Below are positions 47,092-54,985 of a stretch of DNA of 64,000 nt, in pieces. Each line of letters starts with the position of its first letter. The stretch's first letter is position 1. Below the pieces are notes generated by a model. It was given only the letters and a program-made list of their open reading frames with translations. It was not told the DNA's origin and ran no database searches. Both the position numbers and the translations under genes were made by a program. This DNA is from Bacillota bacterium (lineage in GTDB: Bacteria; Bacillota_E; JAJZYS01; JAJYTV01). Where the stretch lies: the NCBI GenBank assembly GCA_021845645.1, contig JAJZVM010000001.1, forward strand, positions 189,115-253,114. The letters run 5' to 3'.

Positions 47092-47777
47092 GGCACGATT
47101 CCTCCCACCCGTACGACCACAGGTGCCGTCGTCGCATCGCCCGACGGGCGCAGGAGCAGGAGGATGGATCCCTGCTGCTGCCCGAGGGCGATCGTCGCGG
47201 CCTGGGCGGGCGTCACCGCCAGCGTGACGAGCGAGTACCCGGACCCCGTCGAGCTCGACCCTTCAAGCCCGGTCGTGAGCACGGCCGCGTCCTGCACGAT
47301 GAGCGTGCTCTCTGCCTGGACCGCGGCCTGTCCCGACTGGGCGCTTTGCGCTCCGATCGTCAGCAGCACGTCGACGCGCACGCCCGGCAAAAGGTTCCCG
47401 GCGACGCCCGACACGCCGTTGACGGCCAGCGTCAAGGCGCGCTGGCCCCGCGGGATCTGGTAGGCGAGTCCCGCCTGGGGCTCGGCTTCGATCTCGTCGC
47501 TGAGCACCGGCGACCCCGCGCTCAGCGCGACCTTCGCCACCTGGCCCGCGGCGGCTGAGAGGCTTGTGAGGCTGCCGGGCAGCACGGCCGCAGGCGCCAC
47601 CTGCTGCAGCCTCAGGTCGGCGGCGGACAGCACGCTGCCCGCAGGCACCGCCGTCGCCGCGACCAGGAGCGGCACATGGCGCGCGGCGGGGGTCGCGGTC
47701 GCCCTGGCGACGACGAGCGTCAGCAGAAGGGCCGCGAGGAGCGGAACGATCGCACGCAGGAGCCGCCGTCTCGTCAT
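47088..47777 (-). CDS. cpaB: Flp pilus assembly protein CpaB/RcpC
   Basis: 229-aa protein with an N-terminal helix (AIVPLLAALLLTLVVARA) and an SAF domain: VPLLVAATAVPAGSVLSAADL and SLSAAAGQVAKVALSAGSPVL, followed by GQRALTLAVNGVSGVAGNLL and PGVRVDVLLTIG. The family is periplasmic or wall-side and thought to touch peptidoglycan. Overlaps both neighbours in ATGA-type junctions. Confidence 0.9.
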   Translation of the reverse strand: MTRRRLLRAIVPLLAALLLTLVVARATATPAARHVPLLVAATAVPAGSVLSAADLRLQQVAPAAVLPGSLTSLSAAAGQVAKVALSAGSPVLSDEIEAEPQAGLAYQIPRGQRALTLAVNGVSGVAGNLLPGVRVDVLLTIGAQSAQSGQAAVQAESTLIVQDAAVLTTGLEGSSSTGSGYSLVTLAVTPAQAATIALGQQQGSILLLLRPSGDATTAPVVVRVGGIVP

Positions 47778-48658
47778 TCGATCAGCCTCTCCGCCTGCAG
47801 GCCGTAGCCCCCGCCGCTGCCGAACTGACCGGACATGACCTCGTCAAGGAAGACGCCCTGTACGTCGCCATTACAGTCGACCGACGTCAGGAAGAACAAC
47901 GCGAAGCCAACGATCGTCACACTGCTCTTGCCGCAGCCGGGCTGGGAGATGATCGGCACGTCGACGACGGCAGGCGAGCTCAAGGGTACCGTCTGCCATG
48001 AGTAGCCGCTGCCGGCCGCGACGCGTGCCGAAAGTCCCGACTCGGTGGGACCCTGCATGTCGCCGGGCTCTGTCGCCACATCCTGCCCCACCTGCAACAT
48101 GGCCGGGTAGCCACTCGTCAGGTACGTCTGGTAGCTGTCCGCGCCGGGCACGGACAGCGCGAGGGCGCCGTAGTTGCCGTCGCTGCCCGAGCCGCCGCCG
48201 TCCTTGAGCGTGTAGGTCTGACCGTAGCTGAAGCTGTTCCAGACGACGCCGAGCGGCACGGCTCCCGTCACTTCCGAGATCGGTCCGACCTCAACCGCCG
48301 ACGTCTCGTGGAACGTCCCCTGGTCCATGCCGAAGAGCGAGGCGAAGTAATAGGGGATGCCGCCGGTCGTCGTCACCGTGATGACGTTGTCCTGCTGGTT
48401 CAACGTCACCTGCACGTCCTGCGACGGCACGCCGTTCTGCACGGCGGTGGCGACCGCGACGGACGTGGCGCTGGCCGGGTCCTGGGGCAGGTCCTGGCCG
48501 CCCGCGAGCGCGGCCGCGTCCGCGGCTGCCTTGAGTTGCTGCGTCTTGACGTACGCGCGGCCCGCGTCGAGCGATAGCGACGCGACCGACAGGATGGTCA
48601 CCGCCGCGAGTGCGAACAGCACCGTGGCCTGACCGCTCTCGCTGCGCAGCCTTCGCAT
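47774..48658 (-). CDS. Tad-locus pseudopilin-like protein (TadG type)
   Basis: 294-aa exported protein. The N-terminus SESGQATVLFALAAVTILS followed by LDAGRAYVKTQQLKAAADAA matches the TadE/TadG-like signal anchor (Gly before the hydrophobic helix, then a DAGR motif and AADAAALAGGQ). The remaining extracytoplasmic part (60-294) has no known domain and two Cys near the C-terminus (QPGCGKSS, SVDCNGD). Minor pilin or tip component by family. It follows tadE after 6 bp. Confidence 0.83.
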   Translation of the reverse strand: MRRLRSESGQATVLFALAAVTILSVASLSLDAGRAYVKTQQLKAAADAAALAGGQDLPQDPASATSVAVATAVQNGVPSQDVQVTLNQQDNVITVTTTGGIPYYFASLFGMDQGTFHETSAVEVGPISEVTGAVPLGVVWNSFSYGQTYTLKDGGGSGSDGNYGALALSVPGADSYQTYLTSGYPAMLQVGQDVATEPGDMQGPTESGLSARVAAGSGYSWQTVPLSSPAVVDVPIISQPGCGKSSVTIVGFALFFLTSVDCNGDVQGVFLDEVMSGQFGSGGGYGLQAERLIE

Positions 48659-48664
48659 GAGCGA

Positions 48665-49051
48665 TCACTCCATACGCATGACCGACTGGCTGGAGATCTC
48701 CAGACCTCCCCCGAGGAGGGGAGAGAGGAGAGGGATGCTGATGCTGATACTGTAGCTGCCCTGCACCGTGACGTCGGTGCCGGACTGGCGATCGGATGCC
48801 ACGGGGGTCACCGTCACGGTCAGGGCGGAGGGAATGAGGCTCGGTGCCGCCCCGTCGACCGTCTGCTGGATCGCCGCGTCGGCAGCCCCGAGGCTGGCGG
48901 CGCGCGCCCCCTGCTCCACCGCCTGCTGCAGCTGCAGGTAGTCCTCAAGCACGATGCCCACCTGCAGCATGCCGAGCAGCAGGAGGACGAGGACCGGAAG
49001 GATCAGGGCAAGCTCCACCGCCGCCTGACCCTTCCGGTCGGAGAGCCGCAC
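48665..49051 (-). CDS. tadE: Minor pseudopilin TadE
   Basis: About 128 aa. Type IV-like leader SDRKGQAAVELALILPVLVL with Gly before the cleavage point and Glu at +5, a hydrophobic helix (LALILPVLVLLLLGMLQVGI), then LEDYLQLQQAVEQGARAASL, standard for TadE. The GTG at 49049-49051 is tentative: no strong ribosome site is present, and translation may be coupled to flp, whose stop is 22 bp upstream. Confidence 0.82.
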   Translation of the reverse strand: MRLSDRKGQAAVELALILPVLVLLLLGMLQVGIVLEDYLQLQQAVEQGARAASLGAADAAIQQTVDGAAPSLIPSALTVTVTPVASDRQSGTDVTVQGSYSISISIPLLSPLLGGGLEISSQSVMRME

Positions 49052-49073
49052 GCGGGGCTTACCCCGCCCATGT

Positions 49074-49253
49074 CTAGAGGTGGGTCGTGATGGTGTCGAA
49101 GATGTTACTGATGCCATTGCCGAGCAGAGCCACGGCACCCACCACCACGACGGCGACGAGCGCGATGATCAGGGCGTACTCGACCATGCTCTGGCCGTCC
49201 GAGGCGCGCACGCGACGCAGGAGCGAGGAGACCTGGGCGATAGCCATCGACAT
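49074..49253 (-). CDS. flp: Flp-type prepilin
   Basis: 59-aa major pilin precursor: MSMAIAQVSSLLRRVRASDG, then QSMVEYALIIALVAVVVV, ending NIFDTITTHL. The Flp signature is clear: Gly before the cleavage point, Glu at +5 and Tyr at +6 of the mature protein, and one hydrophobic helix. AAGGAGG lies 5 bases before the ATG at 49251-49253. First gene of the tad operon. Its leader carries a c-di-GMP riboswitch and terminator, so pilin synthesis and probably the whole locus respond to c-di-GMP. Confidence 0.93.
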   Translation of the reverse strand: MSMAIAQVSSLLRRVRASDGQSMVEYALIIALVAVVVVGAVALLGNGISNIFDTITTHL

Positions 49254-49278
49254 GATGCCCTCCTTCCCCCGCCGCCCG

Positions 49279-49313
49279 AAAAAGTGAAAGCCTCCCGATT
49301 CGCCATCGGGAGG
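49279..49313 (-). terminator. Riboswitch-controlled intrinsic terminator in the flp leader
   Basis: CCTCCCGAT pairs with ATCGGGAGG around a 5-nt loop and is followed by CTTTCACTTTTTC, a U-rich tract. It lies between the aptamer and the flp ribosome site. A GGGAG just 3' of the aptamer could pair with the CTCCC of the stem and act as an anti-terminator. Confidence 0.85.
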
Positions 49314-49321
49314 TCAAACCT

Positions 49322-49412
49322 TCTCCCTTCGGCAGCCCGGCGATCATAGCCTCTTCGGCCTTAGACCCGTGGCTTTGCGTCCGGCCCTTTCAAGCCGTTT
49401 GCCATTTCGCGG
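49322..49412 (-). ncRNA. Cyclic-di-GMP-I (GEMM) riboswitch aptamer
   Basis: Minus-strand RNA reads TGGCAAACGGCTTGAAAGG, then GCCGGACGCAAAGCCACGGG, TCTAAGG, a small hairpin, CTATGAT and CGCCGGGCTGCCGAAGG. This contains the conserved GEMM blocks: GACGCAAAGCCACGGG, the GAAA tetraloop closing the first hairpin (CGGCTT-GAAA-GGGCCG), its CUAAG/UAUG receptor in the second hairpin, and the closing P1 stem TGGC/TGCC (49401-49404 with 49331-49334). It sits between a consensus promoter and an intrinsic terminator ahead of flp. Whether c-di-GMP turns transcription on or off is not decided by sequence alone. Confidence 0.93.
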
Positions 49413-49430
49413 GGTATTCAATGTGGATAA

Positions 49431-49459
49431 AAAGTAGCAGGAGAAGAGGTCGCTGTCAA
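49431..49459 (-). promoter_or_regulatory. Promoter of the flp-tad operon
   Basis: TTGACA (49454-49459), 17-bp spacer, TACTTT (49431-49436). The predicted start of transcription, near 49425, lies just upstream of the riboswitch aptamer. This is the best sigma-A-like promoter seen in the window. Confidence 0.82.
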
Positions 49460-49524
49460 TAGGATAAAGTTCGTGCCGGCAGAGGCGTCTCAGGGAGTTG
49501 TGCCCTGTTGTTGATACGGTATGT

Positions 49525-51051
49525 CTATCCAGGTGGAGTGCATGCCAAGGCGGCCAATTCGCGCATCTCCTCCTCCTCGACCCGGACCACCTCGCACTGG
49601 CCGAGCCGCCGCGGCACCACGATGCGCAGACTGTGGCTACCATGCTTCTTGTCGTGCACGAGGTACTCCCAGAGCCGGTCCGGATCGCTCTGGTAGTAGG
49701 TCGGCAGGCCGAGGCGCCGCAGCACCTCGAGGACGTCCCGGGCATGCTTGAACGCATAGCGCCGCTCGGCGAGGCGCGCCACAGCCGCAAGCCCGATCGC
49801 GACCGAGCGCCCGTGCGACAGCTGGTAGCCGCTCGCCGCCTCGACCGCGTGGCCCGCGGTATGACCGAGGTTGAGCTTGGCGCGCTCCCCGGCCTCTCTC
49901 GGATCCAGGGCGACCAGCCGGAGCTTGGCCTGCGCCGCCCGCTCGAGGGCAAAGTCCAGGGCAGAACCCGCCGGCGGCCTGCGCCACGCGGCGCAGGCGG
50001 CGAAGAGTTCGGCATCCAGGCCGACACCACACTTCACCACCTCCGCCAGGCCGTCGCGGAACTGCGGAAGCGGCAGCGTGCGCAGCGTCTCGGGGTCCAC
50101 CAGCGTGGCACGCGCAGGGTAGAAGGCGCCGACCAGGTTCTTGCCCTCCGGCAGGTTGATCCCAGTCTTGCCGCCCAACGCGGCGTCCGCCTGTCCCACG
50201 ACCGTCGTGGGCACGAGCACGAGCGGCACGCCCCGCATGTAGCTCGCCGCAAGGAACCCGCCGAGGTCGGTGACGGCCCCGCCCCCGACGGCCACCACGG
50301 CTTCGTCGCGCGTCATCGCGAGCGAGGCCATGCGGCGTACGAGCCCTTCGTACACGGCGAAGGCCTTGGCCTCCTCGCCGTCCGGCACCACCTCGAGTGT
50401 CACCTGCCGCTCGCCGTAGCGCAGCGTGTCCGTGAGCGACCTGGCCCAGCCCTCCACGAGCGGGGGCTGCGTCAGGAGAAGACTGCGGCCGAAGCCGGTG
50501 AAGGAGCCCGCGAAGCGTCGCGCGCCGCGCCCGAAATAGACGTTGCGCTCAAGGCGCCGCAGGGCGAGGAAGTCCACGATGCGTTCGACGGCGCGGGATG
50601 GCGCCGACTCGGTCCAGAACCACGCCTCGGCCACCTCCTCGTAGAGGGGCAGCCGGTCGCGTCGCAGCACCTGCAGGCGGTCGGCGGGGTTCGGCGCCAG
50701 GACGGGACGGCCGCGTCCGCCGCGCAGGCGCGCGAGCAGCTGCGGATCCCTGGCGGTCAGGCCGAGTACCCGCACCTCGCGCAGCAGTCGCCGGTTGTCC
50801 GGCCGCAGCACGGTGCCGCCGCCGGTGGACACGACGCGGTCGCCTCCGGAGAGCGCCTCGCGCAGCGAGCGCGTCTCCTCGTCGCGGAATGCCGCCTCTC
50901 CCAGGCGCTCATAGAGCTCGGCGGCGGGCAGGCCCAGGCGCTCGTGCAGCATCTGGTCGGTGTCGAGAAAGGCGTAGCCGAGCCGCTCGGCAAGTTCCCG
51001 GCCGATGCGCGTCTTCCCGGCGCCCGGCAGGCCGACGAGTGCAATGATCAC
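49525..51051 (-). CDS. aroKB: Shikimate kinase-3-dehydroquinate synthase fusion (AroKB)
   Basis: 508-aa bifunctional shikimate-pathway enzyme. Residues 1-160 are shikimate kinase: Walker A IALVGLPGAGKTRIGRELA, FLDTDQMLHE, and VVSTGGGTVLRPDN. Residues about 165-508 are dehydroquinate synthase: AVVAVGGGAVTDLGGFLA, QADAALGGKTGINLPEGKN, GLAEVVKCGV, LNLGHTAGHAVEA with metal-binding His. The two steps are not consecutive in the pathway. GTG start overlaps the aroC stop by 4 bp. Last gene of yqeG-aroE-aroC-aroKB. Confidence 0.95.
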   Translation of the reverse strand: MIIALVGLPGAGKTRIGRELAERLGYAFLDTDQMLHERLGLPAAELYERLGEAAFRDEETRSLREALSGGDRVVSTGGGTVLRPDNRRLLREVRVLGLTARDPQLLARLRGGRGRPVLAPNPADRLQVLRRDRLPLYEEVAEAWFWTESAPSRAVERIVDFLALRRLERNVYFGRGARRFAGSFTGFGRSLLLTQPPLVEGWARSLTDTLRYGERQVTLEVVPDGEEAKAFAVYEGLVRRMASLAMTRDEAVVAVGGGAVTDLGGFLAASYMRGVPLVLVPTTVVGQADAALGGKTGINLPEGKNLVGAFYPARATLVDPETLRTLPLPQFRDGLAEVVKCGVGLDAELFAACAAWRRPPAGSALDFALERAAQAKLRLVALDPREAGERAKLNLGHTAGHAVEAASGYQLSHGRSVAIGLAAVARLAERRYAFKHARDVLEVLRRLGLPTYYQSDPDRLWEYLVHDKKHGSHSLRIVVPRRLGQCEVVRVEEEEMRELAALACTPPG

Positions 51052-52187
51052 GGGCGGATCCGCCCGAGGTAATGGCGGTAGGCGGCCTCGACGTCCTCCA
51101 GGGCGTCGCCCGAGAACTTCTCAAGGAAGAGCTCTGCGAGCACGAGGGCCATCACCGCCTCAAGCACGACGCCGGCCGCCGGCACGGCCGTGATGTCCGA
51201 CCGCTCGACCTGCGCCAGGAATTCCTCCTTCGTCTCCATGTCGACCGATCGCAGCGGCCTGTGCAGGGAACTCAGCGGCTTCATCGCGGCGCGCACCCAA
51301 ACCGGCTGTCCTGTCGAGATGCCACCCTCGCTGCCGCCTGAGCGGTTCGAATGCCGCGTAAAGCCCTCGGGGGCGTCGTAGAAGATCTCGTCGTGCACCA
51401 GCGACCCAGGCTGGCCCGCGGCCCAGCTCGCCGCGCCGATCTCGAGCCCCTTGATCGCAGGCACCGACAGCATGGCCTGGCCGAGCCTGCCGTCCAGCTT
51501 TCGGTCCCAGTGCACGTGCGCGCCGAGCCCCACCGGCACGCCAAGGGCCTGTACCTCGACGACGCCGCCGAGGGTGTCGCCCTTCAGGCGCGCGTCGTCG
51601 ATCGCCTGCATCATCGCCTGCTCCGCAAGCGGATCGGCACACCGGACAGGCGAGCGGTCGATCGCCTCGATGTCGAGGGTGGCGGGCGGCGATGCCGTCA
51701 CGCCGCCCAGAGCGACGACGTGCGAGACGATCTCGATCCCGAAGTGGCGCAGGAGGGCCTTCGCGATCGCGCCCAGCGCCACGCGCATCGCCGTCTCGCG
51801 CGCCGATGCCCGCTCGAGGATGTCGCGGGCGTCGCGGCGGCCGTACTTGAGGGCGCCAGCCAGGTCGGCATGGCCCGGCCTGGGACGCGTGAAGGCGGGC
51901 CCGGTCTCCGGCCCCTCGGAGGCCATGCGCTGCTGCCAGCGCGCAAAGTCCCGGTTCCTGATCAGGAGGGCGATCGGTGACCCGAGTGTCTCGCCGAAGC
52001 GCACCCCGGCGAGCCATTCGATCTCGTCCCGCTCGATGCGCATGCGCTGCCCGCGGCCGTACCCGCCCTGGCGGCGCAGGAGCTCGCGGTTCACGGCCTC
52101 AGCCGATAGGTGCAGCCCCGCCGGCATGCCCTCGAGCACGCCGACGAGCGCGGGTCCGTGAGACTCTCCGGCGGTAAGATAGCGCAA
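51048..52187 (-). CDS. aroC: Chorismate synthase
   Basis: 379-aa FMN enzyme making chorismate from EPSP. It starts MRYLTAGESHGPALVGVLEG and contains GYGRGQRMRIE, RPGHADLAGALKYG, RASARETAMRVALGAIAK, and SNRSGGSEGGISTGQPVWVR, all family signatures. TTG at 52185-52187 lies 7 bases after AGGAGG. 12 bp after aroE, overlapping aroKB. Confidence 0.97.
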   Translation of the reverse strand: MRYLTAGESHGPALVGVLEGMPAGLHLSAEAVNRELLRRQGGYGRGQRMRIERDEIEWLAGVRFGETLGSPIALLIRNRDFARWQQRMASEGPETGPAFTRPRPGHADLAGALKYGRRDARDILERASARETAMRVALGAIAKALLRHFGIEIVSHVVALGGVTASPPATLDIEAIDRSPVRCADPLAEQAMMQAIDDARLKGDTLGGVVEVQALGVPVGLGAHVHWDRKLDGRLGQAMLSVPAIKGLEIGAASWAAGQPGSLVHDEIFYDAPEGFTRHSNRSGGSEGGISTGQPVWVRAAMKPLSSLHRPLRSVDMETKEEFLAQVERSDITAVPAAGVVLEAVMALVLAELFLEKFSGDALEDVEAAYRHYLGRIRP

Positions 52188-52199
52188 TGCCGACCCTCC

Positions 52200-53009
52200 T
52201 CAGGACGCGGATGTGCTGGCCAGGGCCGTCTGCAGGGCCGACGCCATCGCCTTGTGGGGCGGGTCCTCGTCGAACCAGAGTCGCCAGGAGAGCAGGGCTT
52301 GTCCGAGCAGCATGCCGCCGCCGCCGATCGTGCGGCAGCCGCGCTGCCGGGCGAGGCGCAGGAGCCGCGTGGGCTGGGGCCGGTAGATGAGGTCGTAGAC
52401 GATGGCCCCCTGGGGCAGGTGCTGCTCGTCGAGCGGGCTGTCGTCGGGAGAGCTCCCGACGGTCGTCGCATTGACGACGAGATCGACATCCGCATGTAGG
52501 CCGCGCTGGCGCCAGTCGAACGTCTCGGCGCCGAATTCCCTGCCCATGCGTCCGAGCATCTCGCGGTTGCGACCTGCAACCCGCAGCCTGACCCCCTCCC
52601 GCACCAGGACGGCGCAGACGGCGAGCGCGGCGCCGCCCGTGCCGAGCACGAGCGCCGTGCCGATCGGCCGCGAGAGCGCCTCGAGGGGTTGCCAGAAGCC
52701 GTCGGCGTCGGTGTTGTGTCCCTCCCAGCCACCGCTGGTGCGCCGCAGCACATTCACCGCGCCGATCCTGCGCGCCCAGGGATCGAGGCGCATGACCATC
52801 TGAGCTGCGGCCTGCTTGTACGGCTTCGTGACGTTGGCCCCCCGCGCCCCGAGCAGGTGCAGGCCTCGCAGGGCGACGCCGAGGTCGTCGGCGCCGACGT
52901 CCCAGAGCATGTACTGCCCCTCTCGCCCGGTCGCCTTGAGGGCCGCCGCGTACAGTGGCGGCGAGAGCGATCCTTCGATGCCGTGACCGAACAGGCCGAG
53001 CAGTTCCAC
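52200..53009 (-). CDS. aroE: Shikimate dehydrogenase
   Basis: 269-aa NADP-type reductase forming shikimate. Signatures: GHGIEGSLSPPLYAAALKA, the catalytic Lys in GANVTKPYKQ, Asp in GHNTDADGFWQPL, the nucleotide loop VLGTGGAALAV, and GGGGMLLGQALLSW. The GTG at 53007-53009 gives the family N-terminus (VELLGLFGHG) with AAGGCGG seven bases before; a longer frame exists upstream. Co-oriented with yqeG. Confidence 0.94.
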   Translation of the reverse strand: MELLGLFGHGIEGSLSPPLYAAALKATGREGQYMLWDVGADDLGVALRGLHLLGARGANVTKPYKQAAAQMVMRLDPWARRIGAVNVLRRTSGGWEGHNTDADGFWQPLEALSRPIGTALVLGTGGAALAVCAVLVREGVRLRVAGRNREMLGRMGREFGAETFDWRQRGLHADVDLVVNATTVGSSPDDSPLDEQHLPQGAIVYDLIYRPQPTRLLRLARQRGCRTIGGGGMLLGQALLSWRLWFDEDPPHKAMASALQTALASTSAS

Positions 53010-53099
53010 CGCCGCACCGCCTTGCACCCGTGATCGATGGAACAAGAACACCTGACGCCGCGGGCGGGGCCCGGTGGCGCCAGGTCGCCAGCGACCGCG

Positions 53100-53621
53100 C
53101 TAGCCGGCGCTCGACGGCATGCGCAGACCGCCGCGCTCGAAGTGATGCAGGACGACGTCCTCGAGATGCCGCACGGCCTTCGTGCCGAAGAACTCCTGAC
53201 GCGTCAAGGGCGTCACCAGGATGGTGAACAGACCGACGCGGTTGCCGCCGAGGATGTCGGTGAACACCTGGTCGCCGATCACCGCCGTCGACTGGGGCGT
53301 CGTGCCGAGCACCGCCATCGCCTTCTGGAATCCGCGTGCCGAAGGCTTGCGTGCGTGCGGAATGAACGGCACGTCCAGCCAGCCGGCGAAGTCCTCGACC
53401 CTGCCCCGGCCGTTGTTGCTGAGGATGACGGCGCCGATGCCGCTGCCCCGCAGCCGCTGGACCCACGCCTTCACCTCGCGCGTCGGTCTGGTGGACTTCC
53501 AGCCTGCGAGCGTGTTGTCGAGATCCAGCACGACACCGCGGATGCCCCGGCGGCGGAGCAGCCGAGGATCCACGCTCTGAACGGACGGGAGGTACAGGTG
53601 TGGACGCAGCTTCGAGAGCAC
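53100..53621 (-). CDS. yqeG: YqeG-family HAD phosphatase
   Basis: 173-aa HAD subclass IIIA phosphatase. Motif I VVLDLDNTLAGW, motif II AVILSNNGRGR, the Lys in HARKPSARGFQKAM, and motif III AVIGDQVFTDILGGNR. The family is nearly always next to aroE or yqeH in Bacillota. Substrate unclear; related proteins act on phosphatidylglycerophosphate or nucleotides. GTG start follows AAGGGG. A TATAAT box lies 30 bp upstream, making it first in the yqeG-aroE-aroC-aroKB unit. Confidence 0.93.
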   Translation of the reverse strand: MLSKLRPHLYLPSVQSVDPRLLRRRGIRGVVLDLDNTLAGWKSTRPTREVKAWVQRLRGSGIGAVILSNNGRGRVEDFAGWLDVPFIPHARKPSARGFQKAMAVLGTTPQSTAVIGDQVFTDILGGNRVGLFTILVTPLTRQEFFGTKAVRHLEDVVLHHFERGGLRMPSSAG

Positions 53622-53650
53622 GCTCTGACCCCTTCGCCGAAGTTGGCAGC

Positions 53651-53656
53651 ATTATA
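53651..53656 (-). promoter_or_regulatory. Extended -10 promoter of yqeG-aroE-aroC-aroKB
   Basis: TGC-TATAAT on the minus strand, 30 bp before the yqeG GTG. A consensus -35 is missing; the extended TGn compensates. Same form as the boxes before aroQ and tkt. Confidence 0.6.
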
Positions 53657-53729
53657 GCACACTGCCACAGGTGCACCGCCGGTTGTCCGGCCTGCTCCGT
53701 GCGGTATATCTTAGAAGTGGTCCGGCCGG

Positions 53730-54389
53730 CTAGCCGTGAACGAGCGCAAAGCCTATGAGGCCGACGCAGAGCACGACGTACGCGCCGCCCGCGATCCGCG
53801 CGCGCAAGCCGCGCAGGCGGCGCACGCCGCCCAGCATGTAGGCGGCGAGGAAGCCGCCGACAAGCCCGCCGATATGGTCCCAGACACCGATTCCGGGGTA
53901 CATGAAGTCAAAGGCCAGGTTGAGCACGAGGATGCTGCCGAGCCAGCGCAAGAGGTAGCCGCGCAAGGGCCCTTGCGCTTCGAGAGCGATCACGCCGGTG
54001 GCGCCGAGCAGGCCGAAGATCGCGCCCGAGGCTCCTACGAGGACGGAGTACGGCGGGTAGGCCACGAGCGAGAGCAGCCCGCCCATGACGCCGCCCAGAA
54101 GGAACAGGGCCAGGAAGCGGCGCCAGCCGAATGCCGGCTCCACCAGTTCGCCCATCACGAACAGGCTCCAGCCGTTCAGGAGGATATGCAGCCAGTTCAG
54201 GTGCAGGAAGATCGCGGTGACGATGCGCCACCACTGCCCTTGCAGCACAAGCACGTTGACCTGCGCGCCAAGATTCACCATGCGCATCAGGGCGGGTGAA
54301 CCGCCGAGGCCGCCCTCGAGCACGTACATGACGGCCAGGACGGCAAGCAGACCATAGGTCGCCGGCAGATCGCGCAAGCTTCGTCGCAC
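53730..54389 (-). CDS. Rhomboid-family intramembrane serine protease
   Basis: 219-aa membrane protein with six or seven helices. The catalytic pair is present: Ser in VLVGASGAIFGLLGA and His in VWDHIGGLVGGFLAAY; HLNWLHILLNGWSLF is the family HxxxxHxxxN-like region. Cleaves membrane proteins within the bilayer; substrate unknown. GTG at 54387-54389 follows a GGGGGAC site. It starts about 98 bp from the divergent small membrane protein. Confidence 0.92.
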   Translation of the reverse strand: MRRSLRDLPATYGLLAVLAVMYVLEGGLGGSPALMRMVNLGAQVNVLVLQGQWWRIVTAIFLHLNWLHILLNGWSLFVMGELVEPAFGWRRFLALFLLGGVMGGLLSLVAYPPYSVLVGASGAIFGLLGATGVIALEAQGPLRGYLLRWLGSILVLNLAFDFMYPGIGVWDHIGGLVGGFLAAYMLGGVRRLRGLRARIAGGAYVVLCVGLIGFALVHG

Positions 54390-54487
54390 AGGTGTCCCCC
54401 CCGGCCCATTGTAGCCGAACGCCGTGCGGCCCCGATCGCCTGCGGCCAAAACTCCCGCGACCCATGGCTGATGAAGGGAAGGATCTC

Positions 54488-54985
54488 ATGACCCGCTTCG
54501 GCATACCTGGGCCGGCTCTGCGTACGGGGCTCGCCGCGGGATTCGGAGCCGCCGTCGTGGCCTGGACCGTGTTCGTCGGCCTCGGCGGCAGCGGCGGTAT
54601 GCCGCACGCCGGCAGCCTGCCGCCGCTGGCCGTGTTCCTTACGGACATCGTGCTCTTCGGCTACGCGGGCTTCCGCCTGCGCCGCTCTGGCCACGATCAG
54701 CCTACCGCGGTGTTGGGCGGGCTCGTCGCCGGGTTGACCAGCGGCCTGCTCGCGTCCTTCCCGCGCAGCGCGATCCTGCTCATGAGCCGGGGCTACATGC
54801 GCGTCCTGCAGGCCACACCGCAGCACGCCGACCCCACGACCCTCCACCTGCCCTCGGCGCCCATCACCGTGCTGTTCGCCCTGGCAGGGGCCACGCTCGC
54901 GAGCCTCGCGCTGGGGGCTGCGTGCGGTTCCATCGGCGGCTCGCTCGCACGGCCCTCCGACCGCGCCGAGGCTCAGCTGCCGTAG
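54488..54985 (+). CDS. Small four-helix membrane protein, unknown function
   Basis: 165-aa protein with four hydrophobic segments: AGFGAAVVAWTVFVGLGG, LPPLAVFLTDIVLFGYAGF, TAVLGGLVAGLTSGLLASF and PITVLFALAGATLASLALG, with a soluble loop (about 100-125, MRVLQATPQHADPTTLH). No family recognised. The Gly/Ala-rich helices suggest tight packing. ATG at 54488 has AAGGGAAGG seven bases upstream. Its 3' end overlaps asnB on the other strand by 13 bp. Confidence 0.6.
   Translation: MTRFGIPGPALRTGLAAGFGAAVVAWTVFVGLGGSGGMPHAGSLPPLAVFLTDIVLFGYAGFRLRRSGHDQPTAVLGGLVAGLTSGLLASFPRSAILLMSRGYMRVLQATPQHADPTTLHLPSAPITVLFALAGATLASLALGAACGSIGGSLARPSDRAEAQLP

Noticed and set aside
44161..47463. Plus-strand open frame of 1100 codons
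   Set aside because: Antisense to tadA, tadZ and cpaB, which have clear motifs; composition is that of a shadow frame.
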